In this document: positions 24,473-36,809 of the stretch, in pieces
Numbering within the stretch: the first letter of the stretch is position 1
Layout: each line of letters starts with the position of its first letter
Assembly: GCA_973895155.1 (NCBI GenBank)
Contig: OZ316893.1
Coordinates: 2,108,001 to 2,172,000, forward strand
Source of the DNA: Marsupella aquatica
Lineage: Eukaryota; Marchantiophyta
Direction: 5' to 3'
DNA length: 64,000 nucleotides
Translations under genes and position numbers: made by a program
Notes under the pieces: model-generated
Databases searched by the model: none
What the model was told of the DNA's origin: nothing
Seen by the model: the letters and a program-made list of their open reading frames with translations, nothing else

Positions 24473-26134
24473 AATAAATTATTCCATTCCATATTCTCTT
24501 GGATCAGAAATGAATTACTCCTCCGACTGTTTATGGTGGTCTATGTATTTGTTCTTAAGTTTAATTAGCCAGGTTCGTGTAAGGAAGTAAGAAATGAAAA
24601 AGGACCAAAAAGGGCAAAATCTCCCGGATTTCATTGGTATACCTACTGTAAGATGGAACATTTGATGGTGTACAGAATTTTGAGAATAAATATGAGATGT
24701 GGGCCCACCAATTTCCCCTCATTGGTAGTCAGGGCAGTTCCTAATTTGGATCCTCACAAGATACCCAAGAGAAAAGTCATTGTTGGGGGAGTGCTTTTCC
24801 GTTTCCTTGGCTTTTCTTCACGTCACTAGAAAACAAGAGAGGCGTGTTTGGGGGATATTGGGTTTGTGACGTGTATTTCATGGCCTCTGGCCTCCGACGG
24901 CGGAGCCTCCGCAGTGGGGCTCAAGGACCACGCCAAATATTCAGTTACTACACGTCCCCAAGGGCAGATGAGCAAAATGTTAGCAATCAAATGAACCTAC
25001 ATGTAGCGCTGTTTCTACTTCTTGTACTGTCCTAAGAAAAGAAACAATCTATTAAAACCTTTAAAGAAGATTCCAGAATCGACGGTTCAAGAGCTTTTTC
25101 CTTGAGTAAAGAGGTTGGAAAACATCATTTTCTTCACCTCAAATACTGTCTGATGGTATGGATCTCTGTTCTCATGTTCAATCTCTCCTCATTAAGATGC
25201 CATGCAAAGAAAACTGTCAATGTGGGATTCTCTAGGAAACCGAGTACAGTAATGCTAGATAATATTAATATTTTAAACATGATTTGACAAAATATTTTAG
25301 TACCTCATAAGGGTGAAAGGAGTTTTCCAATATATATGTTAAGAATATTCTCAAGTATCTTGATGTCAATAATGACTTTTTTAGTGTATACATTGGTTTT
25401 AAAATTAGAAAACCAAATCTGGAGACTAATATTTGTGCATTATTTCCTTGAACAAAACACGATTAATGTTTTGCGCTGAATTGTGGGGTTGGTACTACTA
25501 TAGGAGTATCCAGGTGCATTACATTGTTCACCGCCGTAAGTGTTCCTCACATCAATTCTGGTGAAGCAAATTTTGGCTGCACTCCTGAATTAGTTACCCA
25601 AAGAAACGCTACAGGCATTTTAAACCAAAATTGCCAAAATCAAAGAAGGTGCATGCCCCAGATTCAGCATGAAAATCCTTGGCCCTACAATGCATGGATG
25701 ATTGTTGAAAAACCCTGTTCCGCTCTTATTGGAAGTAACAATAATTTCCCCCTCCATCTATTTAGATGCTAACACTAATAGCAGTGGACGTGTAGGTGTA
25801 TATTTCAGTGTGGCAGTCAAGCCTTCTAGAAGGGTATGTAGAGACGTCCTTGTTGACCGGTACTCTCACCAATTTTTATTTGACAGATAGAGGGAAAACA
25901 AACCCAACAACCAACCCTCGCAAACCAGGGTCAAGCATTAGGTTCTGGGAAAAGTCTCATGGTAATCTTAACGTTTATGTGAGGATAATTTAAATTAAGA
26001 AATGCTATTTTCATGTTTTTTGGAATGGAACATTAAATTAAATGACACATAAATTGCAATAACAAAATATATAATAGTCTTAGAAGAAGGGAGTTTTCTG
26101 GCACACCTGGGATGCATAATTATGATTATGTCTC

Positions 26135-26348
26135 ATTAAACCACACCTGCCACTATAAAAGCCTCATTCCATGGCTCACTACTCACCATAAAAGGTGTAA
26201 CACTAGCACCTTTTGTGGAGTACTTGCCAAAAAAAGCTTTTGCACTCAGCACCTTTTGTGGAGCTCAAAGCCCATTTCTGAACTTGTACTCTACAAAATG
26301 AGAGCTATGGGTTACCCATAGCCCTTTATAGGGGCAGGTGTGGTTTAA
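26135..26348. mobile_element. Small inverted-repeat element (MITE-like), TTAA ends, copy 2
   Basis: Left end TTAAACCACACCTGCCACTA and right end TAGGGGCAGGTGTGGTTTAA form an inverted repeat of about 24 bp with two or three mismatches, bounding 214 bp. Inside, gggttacccatagcccttta matches the 22474-22643 copy. Internal direct repeats of agcaccttttgtggag (26210 and 26251) are present. It has no coding capacity. Confidence 0.75.
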
Positions 26349-27934
26349 GGGAAACCTAAGATTTCATCGTGCTTCCCAGCTTGGCTTAGCCCATGCATGC
26401 TAGATCTCCGGCAACATTAGTGTAATGTGTATCATTGATAGGTCCCTTGTTTGAAAGTCACTTGTCTTGAACTGGGAATCTCTAAACAAGAGTGTCATTT
26501 CAAGATGCCCAATTTGAACATTTCCCTGTGCTGAATTTGGGTTTCTTCAACAGGATCAAGAGTATTATAAGAGTTATTATGTTTTACTTGTCAGTACAAG
26601 TTTCATCCAAGACAAAAGAAAGATACACTTACTATCCTGAATACAATTATATTTGAGTAAAGGAAGGGCTTCCCTTACTCAGCCCGCAAATCCCTACTCA
26701 CAAGTATAGTTTACATATCAAAATTTGTTATTACTAGAGAAATTATCATCTTTGATTGCAGTCCATGGAGTAGGTCATGAATAGTAGAGTGACGTTGGTT
26801 GTGATTGTAGTGTAGATGTGTCAAGACTTCCAGATTGGTCCTGTAAACAAGGGTCCACATGGTTGAACTTTGGTTGTTAAAAATATCATTCTTTTTTACA
26901 CTCGACCAACATAAACTTCTAGAAATGGCTGATAAAGGAGAAACACTATGTGCCTATGTTTACGTGGGTAGTTTCAGCTTATGAAACACTAGGGGCTTGA
27001 AGTGGTTTATCCCCTAGTCTCAATTTTTTTGGAAACTCTAAGTCCTAATTCATTGGGGAATGTCATTAAGATGACCGCCTGCCACAAGTTGACTAAGACT
27101 GATTTGAAGACTCTTGCATGTAATGAATTGAAAAGTGTTGAATGTGAGGAAGAGAGAGTTTCCAATAATTTGATGTACCTAGAGCATGCAATCTTTGAAC
27201 AAGCTTGAAGGCTGGTAGTTACACTTTTTCTTCTGACTTTAGAGCTACATACATGCCTCCATCAGCTCCAATGTATCTACATTTTTAAAAGGCATAGGTG
27301 ATAAGAAAATAGTATTTTTAAATTCAAATTCATATAATATTTTCTAATATAAACCTTTTATTTTAGCAGTGACAGTGAAAAAGGCCCTCGTTGTGGACTA
27401 TTTTATAGTAAATAAGTATTTTGAGTTAAACCCAATGTTTTTCTATGTTTTGTTGTCAATTGCAATGGTGCTACCACTTTCAACAATACCATCGGACAAA
27501 TTAGATGGAATGGTCATCAAAGGCAAGAATGCTATCAAGCAACAAGGGAGAATGGGGTAGCAAGGGGCAAAATTGGGCAGCAAAAAAGGATAAGGAAAAG
27601 ACACAAGGCAAAATGGAGGCAGCATTGGGGAAATTTGGACATCAAATAGAATTGAAATTAAAGGAACAAAAGGATATATGTATTAGACATGGCATCTCTA
27701 AGGCACCTCATTGACAAGTGTGAGAATAACCTGGGTTGGAGAGAAAATGTTAACTTTGTTTCAAAAGTTATTATGCATCATTGAAAAGCATAGTTGCTAG
27801 TTGCCAATTGATTTTTAGTACTACACACCAGGACTAATCAACTTGTCAATACCTAGTGCACGCTCTGGGTGCATGTTACATCCAACATACAGTTTCATTC
27901 ACTAGTAGAAACCGGGGGGTATTTAGACCCCATT

Positions 27935-28170
27935 AAACGACTATTCAGTACCGTATAGGACTTGGAAACGACTGGGAAGGACTCTAGTCCTTTATAGGAC
28001 TGCGAGTCGTATGTTTTGTTACTATAATCAACTGAATCCTTTATAGAACTGGTTTATAAGTCGTTTAATAGACTGGATTTTCAGTCTATTTTAGTCTTTG
28101 TGTGGGTAGCTTTGGTGAGTCGTTTTCAGTCTTTTATGGGCTGCGATGATGAGTCGTTGGGAACGACTAA
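27935..28170. promoter_or_regulatory. CACTA subterminal ACGACT/AGTCGT motif array
   Basis: ACGACT or its complement AGTCGT occurs at about 27937, 27968, 28005, 28059, 28118, 28152 and 28162; the last two form a short palindrome (AGTCGTTGGGAACGACT). TCCTTTATAGGACT and related blocks lie between. In En/Spm, short subterminal motifs are bound by the TNPA protein and needed for transposition. That role is inferred here from position and repetition. Confidence 0.6.
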
Positions 28171-28791
28171 AAAGGTTATGGAGGGTAGTCTTTAAATATA
28201 CTTTGTGGGGTATGTATAAGTCTTTCATGTCAACTGGATATGAGTGATGAAGACCCCACTATACTACTTGGAATGAACCCACTCTTGTGCACAAATAACA
28301 TATTGCATTCATATTTTATTGTGTACTTGGAATGAACTCACTCTATAAGTTCACCATTCATCATGTTAACATTAGAATACATAGTTTCAGAAAGCCATCT
28401 TCTATACCATGTACACTAATATGAATTCACAGATTCAAACTTCATAGACTACAAAGAAGGTCACAAAGTATTCCTCTATACTATACACACTAATACTGAA
28501 ATGATAAAATAGATTCAAGTATCATAGACAATCACCATAGAGCCATAGTTTGACATCAATCACTTGTTTCATACATACAGAATTCAAAAATATCAATGTC
28601 ACACACAATGTCTCCTTCATCCTCTTTACCAAATGGAAAAATTGGTACAGATATTTCTTGGATCTTTCCAAGGCAATGTCAAAATGTGACACAATTCACA
28701 TGATTCTATCTACACTTGCATTCAGTCATTGCAGACTAACACACTCTGATGGCCAGAGCACAAGAGATCCTACTGCATTTGCAATTATTTC

Positions 28792-31700
28792 CTAAGGTGG
28801 ATCATCGTCTCTATTCGGAAATGGCAAATTACAATCAGATACAATCACTGTAGTCAACAACACTACTACATGGTCATCCGGGATCACTTTGCCATGGAAT
28901 TTTGCATGATCCGGTCGCAAAATGCCTGTACCCACACATACCTGCGAGTCATCCTCCCATGATAGAAGATTATGGACTGGCTCTGCTGTGGCTATCACCT
29001 CCACCTTACCCTGGTTGTTTTTCTTGGCTTTCCTGGGTGGCTTATACATGACATTATTCATACCTTGGTTGCGAGTCATGACTTTGGCACGAGTGTTTTG
29101 TGCTGGTGATCGAGAATTGGCTACACTCTTCTTCAAAGAATCTGCATCCATATTTGACACTTTTGATTGTGTAGCAGGATTTCCCTGCGACATCATCTCA
29201 ATATCTGCCAACATTGTACTTGCTTCAATTGAAGCATCTACAATCTTACTTGCATCCAATGTTGCTCCCAAGTTTTGACGTCGCTTCACCCTATTCCCAC
29301 TTGGTTGAGAGTCTGTCAACTCTGCATCAACTACAATTCAGTGTCATGTCCAACATAAGTCAATCACTCATCACATGTGCTAAATGTACATGTCACCAAC
29401 CACAAAGTTGTCACTATCTCCTTACCATTATGAACAGCCTTCTTCCCCTTCTTTGCCATTGCCATATGCTCCATGTCTGCTTCTGTTGATCAATAAACAC
29501 ACCACAATATTCAGGTTGAATCTATTAACCACTGAATTGTTGCTCAACATTCATATAGAGGAATTTAAAGCATCAGCTTACCTGATACCTCCTTGGCTAT
29601 GGTCACTGAGGCACTGGGCACATCTTCTTCATTATTGCTCTTTGAATCACCTGATACATCAATCATGATGTCACTTCAGATCCCAGTTCATCCAACCAGT
29701 TCTTACAGAAAAGATTACCTCCAACCGGCTTAAGCTTCACAAAACTCCATGCACTTTTCAAATGTAATGTACTGGATCATAGCAGGTTACCTGTCTCAGC
29801 AACCTTCTTGCCCTTCTGCTTACTGATTACAGGGTCCTTCTCTGCCTCCACTCTTCCTGCATTCAAACCATTCACTCAATTCATGAAAACTTACTTCTAA
29901 CATTTGAACATAGGACACAATGAACAATGGGCTGGTGTCATTTCCATACCTGTGTCAGATTTGCCAATTCCCTTTTTTGTTAACAAGGGCACACTTTGTA
30001 CAATGTTGCCCTCATTGTTTGGTTGGGAACCACCCAATTTTTCAATCACAAGCTTGAAATTAGATTCCACTGATGCAAGAAGGTTCGCTACAGATGCCTC
30101 CACAATATCCAAACGATCAGCCAATTTACTTTCCACTCGAGGGAGTCCACACTCTAATGACTTCAACCGTTCACACATCTCTGTGAGAGTTGTAACAGTT
30201 CCCTGTCATAACACAGCTTACATATCTCAGATAACTGTCCCCAAGAACTGGTTGCTTACTTCCTACTACATTTCTTTCTGATGCTCAAGGCCAAATAGTC
30301 ATAGAACATACATAATTACAACATAATCACCTGTTTGGAAGTCACACTTGTCACCTCACTCCTTTGTTTCATGAACTCCTCTCTCACTTCTTGTGCTGAT
30401 GGTTCTTCACCTGTCAATTTCTTCTGCAGTCCACATCAACATACATATGAATGAAACCAAGTGTTGATTGTCAATGAAAATGTAATAATGGTAGCAAGAT
30501 GATAAGTTTGAGGCTTACTATCAGGCATGTCACTGCCTTACCAATTGTTCTTTCACTGGAGCATAACTTCCTCTCCCAGCCTGTGAAAGGTGTTTCACTT
30601 TGCCTCGAGCATTTGACATCAGTTCACTCTTGCTCTGTCCAGCCTCCGACATGAACCCTTTGATTAACCGTGTCCATTGATCCAGTTCCAATGATGGGGG
30701 TGGTGGCATTCTCCTGTTAGAACCATTGTCTATCCACATCCTTTTCAACCTATGCCTCTCTTGTTTCAAAATCCTCATTGCATAATCTGATATGCAATCT
30801 TCAACTGGGCCCTTACCATCATTACCAACATAGTCCCACCGTTCAAGAATGTCCTTGCAGATAGCAGCCCAATCAGCTTTGTTCTAACTCCTAAACTCTG
30901 TAATGCTCAAATCTAACCAACGCAATACTTCTCCTCTTAGGTTAGAATGCCAACGGTTCTTACCATCACATGTGGGAGTTATCCAACCTTCGGAATTCAC
31001 TTCTACTTTACCAAATTTGTTACTGTCTCCTGCCTTGGTACTCCTTGAAGCGCTACTAGGTGTCCCTCCACGGCCTGGTGTCCCCCCACGGCCTGGGGTC
31101 CCTCCACGGCCTGATCTCCCCCCACGGCCTGGATTGCATTGTCCAAACCTCCCTGGAGTCCCTGCACATTTACAGGATCCATTTACAGTCACTTACATTA
31201 GGTAAGTATGAATCATAAATCCCGCTGCCAAATATATAGTGGACTTCAGAGCAATTCTGCAATGACCAAGTTACCTCTCCCTTGGCGCATAGATGGTTCT
31301 GGACCACCTGTCCTATTGCTTTGTCTTGATGAATTAGGGGCGTTTCTCCCGCCTGTGAATGATTGCCTCCTATCTGAACGTGGATGGCCTTTGTTGTTTT
31401 CGTGATTGTCCCAATCAGAGTCTGCATACCAACAGGTACATGCCACACTCATGGACCTGTAAGATAAACTCTTTGCCCTAGCTACACATCAGATAAGTGC
31501 ATATTGAGCTAAATCTCTACTACCATCACAAAATCACTAGCACAAGGCACTTACTTGTCCAATCATCCTCCTCACCTTTCCATTGCCCTCTGTACCCGTC
31601 TCTACCACGCTCTGGGTGTTCATATTCATCCCATCCATCTTCTGCTCCATCATAGTCATCATCATAATTATCAGGCGTCCCTTGCCAATAACTCTGGCTC

Positions 31701-31897
31701 CTTCTAGGGTATGGATTATGTGATTTCTCTCTAGCTGCCCACCTACCTGGGACTTGATGAGGGCCCTGTGCATCTTGCACAGGTGCATTTTTCTGTGAGC
31801 CCCCTGCATCTGGGTCTCCATCCATATCCAATCTTTCCTCTTCACCCCACTCTCCAAGCCCCATGTCTGTCTCCATGTCATCACCCTCTTCCCCCAT
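28792..31897 (-). pseudogene. CACTA TNPA-like gene (Transposase_24 domain), 9 exons, one in-frame stop
   Basis: Probable DNA-binding partner of the CACTA transposase. Exons on the minus strand: 31555-31897, 31275-31421, 30542-31161, 30331-30423, 29950-30202, 29791-29856, 29582-29650, 29426-29482 and 28792-29330. All have GT/AG ends and agreeing phases, giving 729 codons. Order of parts: an acidic N terminus; an Arg/Gly/Pro run encoded by a GGCCGTGG minisatellite (31063-31133); a region like the plant transposase family Transposase_24 (DQWTRLIKGF, then SKSELMSNARGKVKH, GRGSYAP, and GEEPSAQEVREEF); a coiled-coil-like stretch (MCERLKSLECGLPRVESKL); and a basic tail (PPRKAKKNNQGK). A TAG at 30884-30886 interrupts exon 3 in frame, so this copy would yield a truncated protein. 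The start ATG could be preceded by further exons. Confidence 0.7.
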
Positions 31898-32074
31898 AGC
31901 TTCTGCACAGCACCCACAACCAAATAGGGAGAATCAGCACACTAAATTCAAAATATCAATCAATTTCATGCATATCCAACTATCCTAAACATCATTCCAG
32001 GCAGCAATTCCCGTTCTGTGACTCTATGCAGGTAGTCATCCTCAACCTCATACTTGCCAATCGCCAGCTGTTGC

Positions 32075-35000
32075 CTATTGCAAATCATCAACCTCATCAT
32101 ATTCCATTTTCCCAGGTTCATCATATGTCTCTCTCAATGTTAAGGGGATGTAGTCAGTCCTTGCCCGAGTTGGAAGTACAGTCTCATGACTAGGATGCTC
32201 GAATGCAGCATGGTCATCCAAACTAAACTCTACTTTACTTCCATCCATCCGCCTGTTCCGTGCTTGGCTATGGCATACCACCCTCCAGCCATGTGACTCC
32301 TCCACATCTGCAAAGAAAGCCTGTTCAACTTGGCTAGGGAAAACAAAAGGCTCAGACCATTCTGGTACTCTGGACCTAAAATTGGCCAACAAGAACCCAT
32401 CATGATCACGCTTCATGGTGGCCCTTGGTCTCTACCACTCTGATTTCACCCATGATCCCTTCATCAATATCACTGGGACACTTGTGTTACCATAATTCAA
32501 CACCCAAATGTCGGTCAACTCCCCCACGTAACCCATCTTCATCCACCCCCTCTGTTCTTCAGAGGTTCTGTGCTCAAACACAGAAATCAACCCACAATCA
32601 TATGATACACAATGGTCACCCTGCTCATCCCTCACTCGATAATGATTTCCATAAGCTCTCATCCGTTTGTAGGTCAGAATAGACAATCACGACGGCACAG
32701 ATAGAAGATACAAATCCTTCTCCATATCTGGGTGATGTCTACTATGCTCTCGAATTGTCACCCGAATCCACTGCTCGAACTGTGGGAAGGGATCCTGCTG
32801 CCCAGAGTGTGCAGCTTTTTGCATATCATATTCCCTGCAATATGAGGTACAAGCATAGTTAGGTCTAAACAACACATGACAACCCAAGATCACCCTTGGA
32901 ACAGACAAGAAGCATCACAACAAAGGCAAGTCAATTCAATCACTCACCTCCACCATGGTTGCATAGGCTCTGTGTTTGCCAGCACATATGAATGAGCCTT
33001 GTCTCGAATCGCAACAGGCAGCTAAACAGCACGTCCCACACCTTCAACAACCTCACCACTCACTCCATCATCTTCACCAGATTTCCAAACTCTTGTCATA
33101 GCTTCACCAGACCCAGCCATGTACTCTGTTAGGAATCCCAACGTCTCATCCTTAATGTACCCCAATGCCATGGAAGCCTCTGGCTTGTAGTATGTTCTCA
33201 CATGACCTTTCAACAACTTCATGTATCGCTCCATAGGGTACATCCATCTGGTACTGACTGGCCCATACTGCCCTAGCTCTTCTACCACATGGATTAGGAG
33301 ATGAGTCATAACATCAAAGAAAGCAGGGGGGAAGTATATCTCCAAGTCACAGAGGACATAAGCAGCATCCTGCTTCAACTGCTCCAATCCTTGGGGATCC
33401 CACACTTTCACACATATACGGCGAAATACATTGCACAGTCAAAGAATGACATTACGGACTGGTTTCTGCATGAGACCTCTGAGGCATAGGGGCAGAATGT
33501 GCTGCATCAACACATGGTAGTCATGTGTTTTCATACTGCCAAGTTTATTCTTTGTAATATGCTTCTTGAAGGCACCAGCATAGCCAGAGGGCACTTTCAG
33601 ACAGCTCAATCTATACAAGAATGTCTTCCATTCATCCTGTGTGCACACATAGGGAGCTTGGAACTTGAGAAGTACATTGGGATTGCTTGCATGGGGCTTC
33701 AACCAAAGGTGAGGGCGAATCCCCTTCTGTTGCATATCAGCTCGAACTGCTCCTGTATCTTTCTCACCCGACAAGAACTTCAGCAAGCTCTCACAAATAT
33801 TTTTCTCAATGTGCATGACGTCCACATTGTGTTTGCTGGGCTCGAATTCCTGCACTCCACAAAGCAAAGAATTCAACAACAGAAACACTAATTAACCACA
33901 GAGGAGGATTGTAACCAACATCAATCCACCATTGCTCCAATCTAAAATTGCAATCATACAGGGGCTGGAGGCTAAGTACATTACCCTCCAGTACTCCAAC
34001 TCCAAGTCCATCAAGGTCTGTCTTTTCACACCGTGTTTCACCACTGGATCCTCAGGTTCTCGATCAGTGGCACTTCTCTTGTCCCAATCAGCCTTCCTGG
34101 CTGCCCACCTCAGGACTTGCTCTCTGGTGACCCTCTGTGGTGGGCCACGAAACTCTGTTTTGTTGTTGAAGTGTGCAATTTGAGACCGTGTGTGCCTGTA
34201 AGGATGATCAACAGGCAGATACCTTCTATGCCCCTGAAATTTCATACTGTGCAGGGCATGCGACCACTCACTTGTCACATTTTTCCCACATGGTGTGCAC
34301 CCCACATAGCCCTTTGTCACTCGTCCAGATATGATGCCATGGCCTGGGTAATCTGCTATATCCAGCAAACAAATTGCATGCAGTCTAAAGGGGCTGGGTC
34401 GAAGAAGCCCCTTCAGAACATCATGGGTTAACACCCCTTCTATCCACAAAGTCTTCCACTCTTCCACTGCTGGAGCCAACATGATATCTATGAATTGCTC
34501 GGTCACAGAAGCTGGTCCAGGGATTAACAGCACCATCATGACAAAAAACCTGTTTGTAGTCATCCATGGGGGAAGGTTGTAATTTAGCAGCGTAACCGGC
34601 CAACATGAATAACGGTTGTTTTTGTCTCCAAATGGGTTTACTCCATCCAGTGATAGACCAAATTGAAAGTTCCGCTTCTCTGCAGCAAACTGTGGCCACC
34701 TCTCATCAACAAATTTCCAATGGTTGGAATCTCCAATGTGACGCTGCAGGCCATCACTGCTCTTGTTATCAAGAGTCCATGTCATCAGCTTGGAAATGGC
34801 AGGGCATCTAAACAGACGTTGTAGTCTAGGAATGAGAGGAAAATGACGAAGAACCTTGGCAGGGTGTGTACATTTCCCTACATTCTTGTACCTGTGCTTA
34901 CCACAATGAGGGCATGTCAATTTATCTGCATGCTCTTTGCGAAAGAGAACACACCCATCAGGGCATGCGTCAATAGACACATAGTTCAGCCCAAGGTTAG

Positions 35001-35775
35001 ACATCAATTTCCTAGCCTCGTACATATTTTTTGGAATTGAATTACCATCTGGTAACACATTTCGGCGCAGGAAGGTCAACAACTCTGTCACAAATATATT
35101 GGGAACATTGTGATTGCCACAGATGTTCAACAACAACACGACAAAACCCAGCTTGGAGTAGTTCGACCCCTCGTAGATAGGAATGCAAGCTTCTTTGATG
35201 TGTTTTGGGCCCCCAAACACCCACTCCCTCTCTGCTGCACCTTCCCCAATGTCAAAGTCAGGTTCAGCTTGGCCGTCGCCAATGTGTGGCTGCGGTTCAT
35301 TGTCCTCTTCTGATTCCACTGTGTCGTAAAAAGCATCAAGGTCTTCAAAAATCTCTTGAACCATTCTTGGGACATCCATCCCACCGTCCTCAGTGACTGC
35401 CTCTGCCTCTCCATCTTGGTCATCCACGTTCTCATGTTGGACCCCAGGACCATCCTCTGCACAGTCTATGTCCTGCTCTACGTAGTCTCTACGCCTAGCT
35501 GTATTAGAATCCACAAAGTCAGCTCTCCACTCTTCATCAGAGGAGTCTTCTTCTGCTGGTACATTCCAAACCCTCCACTGAGGGTGCCTTTCATGCCGCA
35601 GCAGGTGAAGGTGCACAGTGTTCAAACTCAACGACTTGAATCCTTGGCACTGTGTGCATGGGCATCTCATCCTCCTACTCCTACCTTGGGCGGCCCGGGC
35701 TTGTTCACGCATCCACAATTTAGAATCATGATGCCTAATCCTAAATGGGTTGTGAAGAGGCAACCTTGGAGCCAT
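32075..35775 (-). pseudogene. CACTA TNP2-type transposase (TNPD), 3 exons, four in-frame stops
   Basis: Catalyses cut-and-paste transposition in the CACTA family. Exons on the minus strand are 33985-35775, 32948-33849 and 32075-32834, with GT/AG junctions; the reading frame is continuous over 1151 codons. Seen in order: a CPCTQC...HLHLLRHE N-terminal zinc-binding region (Transpos_assoc-like), a Transposase_21 core with LSLDGVNPFG, LLDIADYPGHG, KGYVGCTPC and DVMHIEKNIC (likely the acidic triad), a DUF4218-like part (YFPPAFFDVMTHL, RWMYPMERYMKLLKGHVR) and a DUF4216-like C terminus (DIWVLNYG, VFPSQVEQAFF). Stops interrupt the frame at 33439-33441 (TGA), 33022-33024 (TAG), 32687-32689 (TGA) and 32429-32431 (TAG); homologous sequence continues in the same frame after each. 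Exon 1 (597 codons) is fully open. This copy should not make full-length transposase. Confidence 0.85.
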
Positions 35776-36129
35776 CACTATACACGCACTCAGCACCCTG
35801 TCATTTTATTATGCAAGTGAAAAATACACTTCCTATTAAGGATTTCACCCCCGACTGTACTTGCCAAAATACGTAACGTTCCAAAAAAACAAAAAAACAA
35901 AAAATATAGGTGCCTGAGTCATGTACCTATTCTCAAGTGAATGAGACAAAATTCCTAAATGTTTGAGGGTGTCAACTCCTCCGCTGTCCTCACATGTACT
36001 GCCTCTGCACGTACATCCATGACCATATCAGAGTCCAATCATGTATAGTCATAGACACAGGTGCCAGGTGCGAGACCGGTGTGAGATGTCCTCATCTTAC
36101 TACCACATCAAATACGGATACCAATCCTG

Positions 36130-36633
36130 TTATCGATGCCACTCAGCCCTGAGGTACTCAGGCATGTACATTAAGTCATCAAGGTCTAAACCCTGCTCAT
36201 GCCATGGTGGTCTTCGATCCGTGCCTACAAGCAGTGGCAGCAGTGCCCTCCATGGTGCACATGTTGCTACCAAGTCCCTCCATTGGGTACTAATTAGTCT
36301 ATATTTGCAGATATCTTGTGCGCCAGACACCACAAGAACCCTCGGCCAGACATGTGTAAGAACTATATCATCTGCCAAATCAGGCAACAAGGAACCACCT
36401 ACAGCATCGTGCTTGTCTAACTCATCTGCTGAAAAGTAAATGTCCTCTTCCGACTGTGCATCCTCATTCACCACAACATTCACAACACATCCAAGGTCTG
36501 CAGGCATTATCTCGGATGGAGCTACACTCTGTCTGGTTACCAATCCACACAAGTAAGCCCAAGCAGTAGCCATGCACGATGCAACCCGTAGGAGGACCCT
36601 ACATAGGGCCTGACGGTCTGGAAGAGGCAGCAT
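36130..36633 (-). CDS. F-box-like protein carried inside the CACTA element
   Basis: A 167-codon open frame (ATG at 36633); the frame is open further upstream without an ATG, so it may be a 3' exon. The C-terminal half contains LADDIVLTHVWPRV followed by YRLISTQWRDLVATCAPW, which resembles an F-box (LPDD-L-I...VS..WR.LV...PW). An acidic stretch (NEDAQSEEDIYFSADELDKHD) precedes it. F-box proteins recruit substrates to SCF ubiquitin ligases, but no substrate-binding domain is visible here. It lies between the transposase and the BRCT gene, same strand. The F-box call rests on motif similarity only. Confidence 0.45.
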   Translation of the reverse strand: MLPLPDRQALCRVLLRVASCMATAWAYLCGLVTRQSVAPSEIMPADLGCVVNVVVNEDAQSEEDIYFSADELDKHDAVGGSLLPDLADDIVLTHVWPRVLVVSGAQDICKYRLISTQWRDLVATCAPWRALLPLLVGTDRRPPWHEQGLDLDDLMYMPEYLRAEWHR

Positions 36634-36809
36634 ACCCACCAAAGTTTTCAGCCAAACAGAGCCCAGCAAGTAGATTCACAGTCACACCCCACGCAGCAGG
36701 AAACAACAATCACTTCAACTGCGACCAACCATGACAAGATGAGTTAGTTCAAGGATCACATTTATTACAAAATTGTGATTTATACAAAAATATGAGGGAC
36801 TCCTACTCC

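Noticed and set aside
24159-24473. ORFs with poly-Gly or poly-Pro runs
   Set aside because: Produced by the poly-C tract at 24430-24460.
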